Origin: Hydnum rufescens UP504
Taxonomy: Eukaryota; Basidiomycota; Agaricomycetes; Cantharellales; Hydnaceae
Length of the DNA stretch: 64,000 bases
Direction: 5' to 3'
Assembly (NCBI GenBank): GCA_014904985.1
Contig: MU128971.1
Coordinates: 57,553-121,552, forward strand
The notes under the pieces are model-generated. The model ran no database searches. It saw only the letters and a program-made list of their open reading frames with translations, and had not been told where the DNA came from. How positions within the stretch are numbered: position 1 is the first letter of the stretch; each line of letters starts with the position of its first letter. The translations under genes and the position numbers were made by a program. Of the stretch, positions 51,590-61,090 are shown piece after piece.

Positions 51590-52971
51590 TCAACCCACCT
51601 TGCTAATATTGTCCTCTAGATCCGGAATGGCTGCACGGATGAGGGATTTCTCGTAGTCGTTGGTAGGGCCTAGAGCACCGATTTTCACAATACCACTTGT
51701 CTAGCAAGAGGTGTTATATTAGCCAAGAGAGCCTGGGTGTGAGAATACAGAGGACAGACCCCAAGTTCGACGGGAACAGAGAAGTAAGTGAGATCCTTGC
51801 CGATTTCGCTCTGGACTGTTTTGCCGCCCGCTCCGTCGGCAGCCAAATGGACGTAGCTGGGAGCGATGATACCCTTCTCGCCTTTGAGGGCCCGAATGAC
51901 CTTCTCAGCAAATTGCGCCCCAGCAAAGGCCATGCTGAGCGTCGCACTTCCACCACCATCCTTCGCCTTGACTACTTCGTCACCACCGAATTGAATTCGC
52001 TTGGTGAGTGCTTCGCGAGCGGTTTGGTCGAAGGAAGCCGGGAGTGGATGCGAGGATTGAGAGAGGAGGGGTACAATCGTTACACCACTGTGGCCACCAA
52101 AGACAGGAACAGTAACGTTGGGCGAGATGGTAGTGTCCTTGACAATCTCCGCCACAAAAGTGGAGGCGCGAACCACATCGAGAGTGGTTACTCCGAACAG
52201 CCGCTTGGGATCAAAAACTTGATGCTTCTTGAGGACCTCTGCGACGATTGGTACAGTGCTGCACACCAAACATGGGTAAATCGCCATCGTCTAATCGCCA
52301 GCGCGTTATTACACACCTGTTTACAGGGTCTAGGGACACATAATGGTGAGCAGACGTCGTGAGATAGGATCCGAGAACTCAACTGGAAATGACGAGGATG
52401 AAGGCCTTGGGTGCGGTTATGGCAATTTCTTCCGCGAGATCGCGGACAATTCCAGCATTGATCTGGGTATCAAAGTGAGATATTTTATGTGAGTATAATA
52501 GGATAGCAAACAAACCTTGAAGAGGTCATCCCTGGGCAACGAGTGAGTGCGACGATGAGCTGGCCGAGGATGGGAACTCACCGCGTCATGCCAGGTTTGC
52601 GAGGAACCCCAGCGGGAATAACGATGACATCGGCACCCGTCAACGCCTTTTTCAAACCACCATCGGGGGGTAAATAGCCTTGGACTTTGGCAGGGGTGGC
52701 GATATGGGAGAGATCGGCAGCGACGCCAGGAGTATTGACGATATCGAACAAACCGAGCTAGACGAATCAAGCGCCCAAAATGAGATCGGCAGAGACGCAC
52801 AGTTCGACTGCAGACAAACCGCCGTGACGAGAGGGTTCGCCTTAAGGAGGAGGGCAAGTGGCTGGCCGATACCACCTAGAGACAAGTCACATTATTATGG
52901 TTCTCAGCAGCAGAGATCAGATAAATGTGAAGAGGCTCACCGGCGGCGCCTAGGACAACGGCTTTGACCAT
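51590..52971 (-). CDS. NAD-dependent malate dehydrogenase
   Basis: Interconverts malate and oxaloacetate with NAD. ATG at 52969-52971 starts [11 protein letters not shown] directly, and after an intron [16 protein letters not shown] completes the nucleotide-binding Gly loop. So there is no transit peptide and a cytosolic form is likely. [20 protein letters not shown] (about 52700-52760) and [13 protein letters not shown] (mobile substrate loop, about 52580-52620) follow. [45 protein letters not shown] and the active-site [14 protein letters not shown] (about 52080-52120) complete the core. The last exon (about 51590-51700) reads [19 protein letters not shown] and ends ISKVG with TGA at 51590-51592. 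No peroxisomal targeting tripeptide. At least five introns. All active-site residues are present. Confidence 0.9.
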
Positions 52972-53736
52972 TGTGAGAGGAAGAAGGAGATTAATACCAC
53001 GGATGAAGACGGAAATTCCTTCTTATAGTTTGTGTACAATAACCGGAAAAGGCCGGTTCGACATTTCTGCCCGGAGCCAACACTTTCGCCGCGACACCTA
53101 TCAGCGCTCTTGCCCCCTGAAGAGTGGAGACCAAAATAGGCCTAACAATTTCTCCGCAAATGTGCTTGGTCCGACGGAGCACTCTAGGTTTGTCACACCC
53201 AATAAGGTAGTCGAGTCTTTTGCATCCGATTTGCGGGCACCACCCTGAAGGTTACTAAACTTAGGAGAAATTCATAGGAGGCATATAATGCCATATTGGT
53301 CAGAAAGGTGTACTCCCTTTGTAATTGGGAGCAGGTGTGTTTGACAAGGATGTGGAAGTTGAGTCTGGTGGACCTCAACAACGGATGCTCAGGATAGTGT
53401 TGCCACAACTTGGCTTGACTTGCTTCTGAAGCCAGAGTCGAAATCAGGACTCGACTTGGCCCGACTCGGACTTGAGCGAATGACTTGTAATATATTTATA
53501 CCACAAATAGTTAGGCTGAGTCCTTTCATTGGCTTGGGTTGGTCAAGTCTTTGGCAACACTAGCTCAGGACTCCCTAAGTGCAATAAGCTGTGTTCTACT
53601 TGGCTTCTGTCATCTTTATTGATACAGAAAGCAGGTAAGCTTTCAAGCATAATATGTGCAACTGACAAGCAAATCTTCATGCAGTAAGGATTATTCAAAT
53701 ATGAGAAGTACTGATACCCCAGGCCTCCCTTCAGGA
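52972..53736. other. Upstream region of malate dehydrogenase
   Basis: No gene supported. Base composition becomes more AT-rich toward the repeat cluster. Confidence 0.5.
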
Positions 53737-56130
53737 TATGGTTGCCATGGTCAGGTTTTGGTCAGGTTTTGCCCAATTTGGCAAACCTAACCTGACCAGG
53801 TTCCAAAATCACCCATGAGGGCAAAACCTGAACCTGACCTGAGGTTTGGTTCCCCTCAGGTCAGGTTCAGGTTTAAACCCAGTTTAAACCTGTGTTATGA
53901 GTCATACTCATAACCTCTTACATAACCTCATCACATGACCTCACCACATAGGCATTCCTTAGTAACTACCCTTAGTAATCCCTTCTTGATCTTCTATATA
54001 AGCAGATACACTTGTACTCTCACTCCTTAGAAAGATTGAGAATATATGTCTGTGACTTGACTCCCTTCTCACCAATCCTCCTCTTGTCTTGAGTCTCCTT
54101 GAGAATTCAGTCCTTTCTGCTCCATTCCTCTGCATTCCTGTCTTCCATGACATTATGTAATCCTCACTTCATGAGACCTCCATGTCAATCATATTAAGGG
54201 GCTATTCCTCATGCTTGACTTGATTACATAATTGACTCCTTGACCCATGACCAACCCTTAACAACCTGAAACCTGAGGTATGGGAGACACCAACATTTTC
54301 AGGGGGTACTACTATGGTTGCCAAAGTCAGGTTCAGGTCAGGTTTTGCCCCATTTGGGCAAAACCTGAACTTAACCAAAACCTGAATATCCTCAATTGGC
54401 AAAACCTGAACCTAACCTGAAGAAAACCTATCTTAGGTTAGGTTCAGGTTAGGTTCAGGTTTAACCAAGGTTCAAACCTGAAATCATGAGCCCCTTCAGA
54501 CAGGAGAAATATCTGAGCTGAACACTGATTTTAACCATAATCCAGAATGAGTCATCAATTCTGGCAAGTCCCAGAATTATGTAAGCAGGTTCCTTGGTGG
54601 AGAAATATGTTACTTTGAAGTGAAGTTATACATAAAACCTCATGAACAGTTTATATTGACTATACATAGTCTATGTATAGTCAATATAAACTTTGTATGA
54701 GGTTTTATGTTTAACTTCAGTTCAAAGTAACCTATTTCTCCACCAAAAAACCTGCTTACATAATTCTGGAACTTGCCAGAATTAATGACTCATTCTGGAT
54801 TATGGTTAAAATCAGTGTTGAGCTCAGATATTTCTCATGTCTGAAGGGGCTCATGATTTCAGGTTTGAACCTGGGTTAAACCCGAACCTAACCTGAACCT
54901 GAAAACATGGGGGCCCAAAACCTGAACCTGACCTGAGGAAAATTACATGAAACCTGACCCCAATGGAACCTGACTTGGGTCAGGTTCAGGTTTGAACTCA
55001 GGTTTTCCAGGTTTGTAACCTAACTTCAGCAACCATACTTTGAACTGAAGTTAAACATAAAACCTCATGCAAAGTTTATATTGACTACACATAGTCTATA
55101 CATAGACTATGTGTAGTCAATATAAACTTTGCATGAGGTTTTATGTTTAACTTCAGTTCAAAGTAACCTACTTCTCAAGGAACCTGCTTACATAACTCTG
55201 GAACTTTCCAGAATTGATACATAGACTATGTGTAGTCAATATAAACTTTGCATGTTTAACTTCAGTTTAAAGTAACCTATTTCTCAAGGAACCTGCTTAC
55301 ATAACTCTGGAACTTGCCAGAATTGATGACTCATTCTGGATTATGGTTAAAATCAGTGTTCAGCTCAGATATTTCTCATGTCTGAAGGGGCACATGATTT
55401 CAGGTTTGAACCTGGGTTAAACCTGCATCTGACCTGAACCTAACCTAAGATAGGTTTTCTTCAGGTTAGGTTCAGGTTTTGCCAATTGAGGAGATTCAGG
55501 TTTTGGTTAAGTTCAGGTTTTGCCCAAATGGGACAAAACCTGACCTGAACCTGACTTTGGCAACCATACTGTTGAGTTTGCCCAGGTCCAGCCAGTTCCT
55601 CCCTTTTTGTCACATTAACCAGAGTCCAAACCTGAACCTGACCTGTGGTCAGGTTCAGGTTAAGTTCAGGTTTAACCCAGGTTCAAACCTGAAATCATGA
55701 GCTCCTTGAGCTGAACACTGATTTTAACCATAATCCAGAATGAGTCATCAATTCTGGCAAGTTCCAGAATTATGTAAGCAGGTTCCATGGTGGAGAAATA
55801 TGTTACTTTGGAGTGAAGTTGAAACATAAAACCTCATACAAAGTTAATATTGACTATACATAGACTATGTATAGTCAATATTAACTTTGCATGAGGTTTT
55901 ATGTTTCAACTTCCAAAGTAACATATTTCTCCACTAAGGAACCTGCTTACATAATTCTGGAACCTGCCAGAATTGATGACTCATTCTGGATTATGCTTAA
56001 AATCAGGGTTCAGCTCAGATATTGCTCATGATTTCAGGTTTTGCCACTTGAGGAGAATCATGTTTTCATTAAGTTCAGGTTTTGCCTAAATGGGGCAAAA
56101 CCTGAACTTAACCTGAGTTTGGCAACCATA
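53737..56130. repeat. Cluster of foldback (palindromic) repeats, CAGGTT-rich
   Basis: The sequence TATGGTTGCC at 53737 and 54313 and its inverse CAACCATA at 55561-55568 and 56123-56130 mark element ends. GCAACCATA also occurs at 55029-55037. Inside are many copies of AACCTGAACC/CAGGTTCAGG. Three large palindromes are centred at about 54670, 55100 and 55864. Their central stems share TATTGACTATACATAG-like sequence, with GAGTCAT..ATTCTGG and AACCTGCTTACATAA blocks mirrored on both sides. No coding potential. The cluster looks like tandem or nested copies of one non-autonomous inverted-repeat family, interrupted by a solo LTR. Confidence 0.78.
53893..54263 (+). mobile_element. Solo LTR of a Ty3/gypsy-like element (371 bp)
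   Basis: It begins TGTTATGAG and ends CCCTTAACA (TG..CA). It is flanked by the direct repeat ACCTG at 53888-53892 and 54264-54268, a perfect 5-bp target duplication. TATATAAGCAG near 53995 fits an LTR promoter. It resembles the LTR at 59168-59625 in ends, TATA region and internal blocks. No internal retroelement sequence lies on either side, so it is a solo LTR left by recombination, inserted into the foldback repeat. Confidence 0.85.
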
Positions 56131-57156
56131 GCCTCATCTAACAATGACTCCCACAATATTTGAAGTCAAATAGCACATTATTACACAAGATCACCAAGAT
56201 AGAAGAACACAGCTCATCAAGTAGTCCATAGCTATGTGCTCTGTCCAAAACAACCCTTGTGAAAGGCTACAGAGGAATAATGGTATTTCCCCTGGTGACT
56301 AAGCAGATGTGAGCAAATTTGATAGACCAGAGAGCCCTAGTTGCTCAAGTGAAAATGGCAGGAAGGATTATTATAAGTAGTCCTTATTCTTGTTGGCAAG
56401 CCCAAGCTCACCCTTTTATACTATGTACAAGATATTAAAAGAAAATACATGAGAACAGTAGAATGTTCCAGTGCCAGTGGCACCAACCAGAAAAGTATAG
56501 AAGGTTCTCTTAGGTATATTTATTACCATAAGAGGGTGGCAGGGGAGTTGCACTTGGTCCACTGGTAGGCCCAAATAGGGGGGTATTGACTTTTTGGGCT
56601 GATTACATAATTAACACTTTACAACAAACCCTTCATTGTAAGCATCAAGGACTCTATTTGGTATGTATGGCAGATACTGTACACCATACAACCATTCTCC
56701 ATTCTCTAGGGAATTATGGAAAGTAATGGTGTCCTAAGGAAAGGTTCCAGTTGTGTTTTTTTTTTTTTTTTTTTTTTTTTCATTTTTGTCTCAGTTTTGC
56801 CCCAGTTTTGCTACCATGAAGCCCCCTATTGAAAATTGGACCTGGAGTGAGAAAATGGCCTTTTCACACATAAGATTTTGCTCAAAATAATGGGCATCAT
56901 GGAGGAGATCAGGCTGGTCAGCCATTTTTCATACCAAGCTTCACCTCAGTCAACCAAATGGGTGGGTCTTAATAGGCAGGACAAATTCCTCATGAGGCCC
57001 AGACTCCTTCCCAGTCCTTATGGCATCTTCCTGCACTTGGTCTTGACTAGAGTAGATAGATCTGAGTTATGTAACAAACTCCAAAACCTGAAATTAAATG
57101 ATTACTAATAATTAACGGCAATAAGAGACAGCCCACAGAACAAGTCTGATTAACAA
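56131..57156. other. Repeat-derived non-coding DNA
   Basis: AT-rich sequence without genes. It includes a run of 25 T at 56756-56780. I could not assign it to an element. Confidence 0.5.
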
Positions 57157-57241
57157 CGCAGGGAAGATGCCATAATGACTGGCATCATTTATGTTTACAC
57201 CAAGGATTATTTACCTTGGATACAACTGTATTTACCTTTCA

Positions 57242-58736
57242 TCAACATAAATGGAATCTACTACCATGTTGAAGCTTTGCTTCAAGAGTTGCAGTAGACC
57301 ACAAAATTTTTTGGAGGATTACCCAGTTTGAGACCTTCAGGGACAAGGAATGCAAGCTCTTGAAATGAACACATTGAATGCTCCATTTTGTGAACCACAA
57401 AGATGAGATTTGGGCAGTCATTAGATCATGCAAGCCAAAGGGTGTGCTCAGGGTGAGGTGTACCCTGAAATGGTGGCATGTTGAGCTTCTCCAGGATTTG
57501 GGAGACCATGTGCTCATCTGTGGATGCAGATACTAGCATCCAAGGGATTTTTTTGGTGTGATTCTTCAGCATAATAACAAGAGGTGTTAATTCATTAATC
57601 TCTGGATGGAACCCTTCACCATGACACCCTCCCCACTCATCAATGCAGTGACATTCATTGACTATTATAGAGTTGACACCTTCACAGATCTTCTGCCACC
57701 AAAGCACCCAGAAGTGTGGGTTAACTATTATCAGCTCAGGACTGATTGAAATGATGTGATATTTATGATTCTCAATATCCTAATAAGTATGTAATAGTCA
57801 GTCTGTATCATGGATATGCTCTGAGAACTCGATTCATGCCTTCAGTACATCTTTATTGAGTATCACAAGTCACTGATATAGACATGAGCCTCAGATGGGA
57901 TGCTTCACCTGCTACTGTACACACACAAAGTCTAACAATCTGTCATGTCACAAAATAGAAAAAGTTGCTTCCACAGATAACAATCCAGTCACATTGCCAT
58001 GGGGGTGTTGCTATCTCAATCAGGTGTCACATGCCCCAGGGGGGCATTGCTATCTAGATCGGGTGTCACCCTCAGAAAAATTGGACACTGAATGAGGTTC
58101 TGAGGTTACTGTATGCCCACAGAGTCTAACAACCTGTCCTGGGGGGGCATTGCTACCTAGATCAGGTGCTAGATTGTGTCACACTCAGAAAAATTGGACC
58201 ACTGAGAACAACCAGCTATTTCCAGGAGCTTTTTGTAGACACTTGATGCTCAAAATTTTCCAAGAATGGGACATTCAAGATGGGAAAAGGGGCAAAAAGT
58301 ACTTTTTTTTTTGGATCCAAGGGGCCCTTGAGCTCACCAGGGTCCCTTCCATTGCTAGTGTCACATGTCCTCAGGCCACCCATTGCTGGGTTAACTCAGA
58401 TGACTGTCACATCACAAATTTTTTTCTTCGCTAGACTTTGCATGCATACAGTAGCTGCTTCCCAAGATTTTTGAGAGGAACCACAATAAATGTAGTGCCT
58501 TCCTGGAATAGCATTGGTAGAAAAAATGTCAGTGATTTCCCAGATCCCATGGCTGCAGTGAGGACAATGTAGGAAATTTCAGAGAGCTGTGCCTGGCAAA
58601 CCTCTGATTGCCAAAGACAAGGGGTGCAATTGTAGTCTGTTGTTGAAAGTGACTGGATAATTGGAACAGTCAGAATGACCATGTTATCCATGGTGTTTGT
58701 GGCTATGTAAAACCTAAAGACTCCAGGAACTGACAA
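57242..58736 (-). pseudogene. RecQ-like DNA helicase remnant
   Basis: On the minus strand, LWQSEVCQAQLSE then LTAAMGSGKSLTFFLPMLF (Walker A, about 58500-58560) and FIVVPLKNLGKQ match the start of RecQ-type SF2 helicases common in agaricomycete repeats. Further on, NECHCIDEWGG (DExH-box, about 57630-57660) and KIPWMLVSASTDEHMVSQIL match motifs II and III. The domains lie in separate frames. The 57720-58430 stretch between them holds repeats and no clear coding sequence. The C-terminal helicase part is not recognisable beyond 57250. Asn replaces Asp in the usual DECH box. Not functional. Confidence 0.7.
58001..58170 (+). repeat. Three short direct repeats (about 30 bp)
   Basis: GGGGGNNTTGCTAYCTNNATC followed by RGGTG recurs at 58001-58030, about 58039-58069 and 58141-58170. 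CTCAGAAAAATTGGAC recurs after the second and third copies. They lie inside the decayed helicase segment. Confidence 0.65.
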
Positions 58737-59167
58737 TGAGGGCAGATAGATCTGTAGGGGAGCCTAAATGCTCAAGTGGAGTGAGGGCAGGCAGAGCAAA
58801 AGAGACTGTGGTATTCAGAAGTACTGGCCAATTTATGGCCTACAGGATAGGAGAAAATACAGGAGTTACAAGTAGGAACACAGAGATGTACTAAAGAGAA
58901 TACAGGACAAATTATGTTAGTGGTCCATGGGTGCAGGAAACTGCTCATGAACCTAGGAGACATCTGCCAAATGCAGCACATGTGCTTGAATCCAATGTGA
59001 TTACCAAATAGGGGTTGCCCCCTCTAAAACCATCCTTCGGCCTGTTGGACCCCAACTCCAACAGGTGTATGCAGGGACAGAGTCGATGAAAGGTAAATAC
59101 AGTTGTATCCGAGGTAAATAATCCTCAGTGTAATAAATGATGCCAGTTGTTATGGTGTCTTCCCTGC

Positions 59168-59625
59168 TGTTAAGGGTTGTACTTGAGGCAAAAGATACGA
59201 TGACGTAATCGACACGAATACAAGGAAATGCCCTTAAGGCGATTGACGAGGGAGTTGCAAAGTGGGGATTATGTAAGTCACAAGAGACAAGTACGTATGA
59301 GGAAGACTGGCTTCTTGAGACTTAATAGGCAAAGGTTTTAAGATGAGAGTTGTGAGCGATAACTGAGATCATGAGAGTGGAATTCAATCAGTTGACAATA
59401 TATTCTCGATCTTCTAAAGAGCGAGTGTACATCAAGTAACTACTTATACTATTAGAGATCAAAAGGGTTTATGGATAAAGGGGTGTTGAATAAAGGAGGG
59501 ATGTATATAATAGGAAATGCTGAAAGAGGAAGGCACAATGGCAGCTAGGGGGAGGGTCATGTGATGGCGTGTTTGGCTTGGTTATTCTGCATATGTAAGC
59601 AAGGTTATGAGTACAACTCATAACA
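59168..59625 (-). mobile_element. 3' LTR of Ty3/gypsy element (458 bp)
   Basis: In minus orientation it starts TGTTATGAG at 59625 and ends CCCTTAACA at 59168. The same ends and the same terminal hairpin (GTTATGAGT..ACTCATAAC) occur in the solo LTR at 53893. A polypurine tract precedes it directly, so it is the 3' LTR, with the body of the element at higher coordinates. It was inserted at the edge of the RecQ-bearing segment. Confidence 0.82.
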
Positions 59626-59640
59626 GTACCCCCCTTTTGA
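59626..59640 (-). other. Polypurine tract of the Ty3/gypsy element
   Basis: Read on the minus strand, AAAAGGGGGG lies three bases before the TGTTATGAG start of the LTR, the expected place for plus-strand primer formation. Confidence 0.75.
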
Positions 59641-59776
59641 GCGTGAAGCCCTCGAAGTGTGTAACTCGAGTTTTACAAGGTGGGTGTTTTTTGGTGGTTT
59701 CGGCGGTTGCTGTGGTGGTTACTATAAAGGGCAGGTTTGTTGCATTTGCTTCTGATTCTGTACCATCATCATTGAT

Positions 59777-60885
59777 ATGGCTGACGAAGCTATTCTCTCT
59801 TTGATCAAGATGAAGGCGGTGATGGAAATCCTCCAGACCGAGGAGGTGGTTGCGACCACGAAGGTCGAGTTGGTGAAGTGGGAGGTAAGTGATGAAAACT
59901 TTTTCTGTTTTCTGTGAGTTGCATTGATTTTTTGTAAAGCAGCAGGTGCATCTGCAAGGTCAGATGCCCGAGGTGTTGCCTCTCATGCCTGAGATGGGTT
60001 TGGCCCTTGTGGCTTGGCATCTGCACATCGAATGTATCCAGAATGACGTGGGCGTTCGTTGTGCCCAGGAAGAGGTGGCGGTGCGCACTTTAGAGGAGGC
60101 GCGTCGTCTCAACACTGAGGTGTGGTGCGAGGCCGGGGATGCTGCTCAGTGCGCAGCCGTGGCAGAGGTGCCAAGGGGTGCGTCGAAAGATGCGCCTATT
60201 GTGTTGAGTGAGGATGAGGGATCATCGATGGTGAGTATGATTTTTGAAGTTGCAATGTCGCTGACTTGGTGTTTTTTAGTGCAATTGGTGCGCGTCTGTG
60301 CATGCTCGATGGGTGGCTGGTGGTAAGAAGGGGGAGGAACCTCTGTGCATGTCTGGTCCTTGTTTTCGCTGCCAGGCATGTGCGAAGCGGAACAAGAAGT
60401 GTTCCCTGGTGCCGGTGGGTCATCAGCACCTGAAGTGGGTTGCTGAGGGTGGTGAGGAGCCTTCGCAGGCTTCCAGGCGACGACGCATTGCGTTGCCTGA
60501 GTCGAAGGGTTCGCCTTCTCCTGCAGAGGGGGTTGAGGAGGAAGTGCCTGGGGGGGCGCCTGGGGCTGTGCCTGAGCTCTCCGCAGGCGACTTGCTTCTG
60601 CAGGTTGAGAGTCTCTTGAAGCACATGGAGGAGACATGGGCCAACAACCTGACGCCTGAGTTGGCGCAATGCGTGGTCCTCGTGTGATGGGCCGCTGCAG
60701 AGGCGTCCGTGGCCATGGAGATGGAGGAGGTGAGGGTGCAGGAGTTGGAGCGGGGGTTGGCTGTCGTGAAGTTGCAGGCAAGTGTTGCATGTGGTGTGCG
60801 ACAGCGATGGGGGGATGTCGCGGCTTATGCCGAGGCAGGGCAGGAGATCGCTAGGGAGCAGCGCGATTTGAGGGATGGCGAGTAG
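59777..60885 (+). pseudogene. Cysteine-cluster protein gene, antisense inside the Ty3/gypsy element
   Basis: Three exons with clean signals: 59777-59884 (MADEAILSLIKMKAVMEI, helical), intron 59885-59942; 59943-60230, intron 60231-60279; and exon 3 from 60280. Exon 3 opens CNWC and continues to LCMSGPCFRCQACAKRNKKC, giving C-X2-C-X18-C-X4-C-X2-C-X2-C-X6-C. This is a zinc-binding-like cluster reminiscent of, but not equal to, fungal Zn2Cys6. A Pro/Glu/Ser-rich linker and a predicted coiled coil (LLLQVESLLKHMEETWANNL) follow. TGA at 60685-60687 interrupts the frame. The same frame stays open with coiled-coil-like sequence to TAG at 60883-60885, so an ancestral CGA is likely. The gene starts about 150 bp from the 3' LTR and converges with pol. 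Function unknown. Confidence 0.65.
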
Positions 60886-61090
60886 AACAATAAAATTTTC
60901 ATTTTTTTTTTTTTGATGTCTGAGAGTAAACTGAATTTCGGGGGTTCAGAAGGAAAAAGGGAAAAGAAGGAAAAGACGGGAAAGGAGAAAAAACACCAAA
61001 GGTGAGAGAGACATGTGAGGAGAGTAAGAGAGAGAGAGAAATGTGGAGAGAGGAATGGTCGCGAAAGCACGGTGTCACAATTGTCATGAT

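Larger units (their letters stand above)
57157..59167. mobile_element. Inverted-repeat-flanked segment with RecQ-like helicase remnant
   Basis: The left end (57157-57255) starts GCAGGGAAGATGCCATAATG. The right end, read inversely from 59167, starts GCAGGGAAGACACCATAACA. Both continue with ACTGGCATCATTTAT, GGATTATTTACC and GATACAACTGTATTTACCTT, about 95 bp of inverted similarity. A minus-strand helicase remnant lies between. Whether this is one mobile element with long terminal repeats or a recombined pair of copies is not decided by this sequence. Confidence 0.55.

Noticed and set aside
52991..53182. Arg-rich minus-strand frame just upstream of malate dehydrogenase, as a possible mitochondrial presequence
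   Set aside because: It ends in a stop before the dehydrogenase ATG and is in another frame; no convincing intron joins the two.
60146..60790. 214-codon minus-strand frame in pol orientation, Pro/Ala/Gln-rich
   Set aside because: It lies antisense to exons whose cysteine pattern and splice sites are much better supported; no gag-like or other domain seen.
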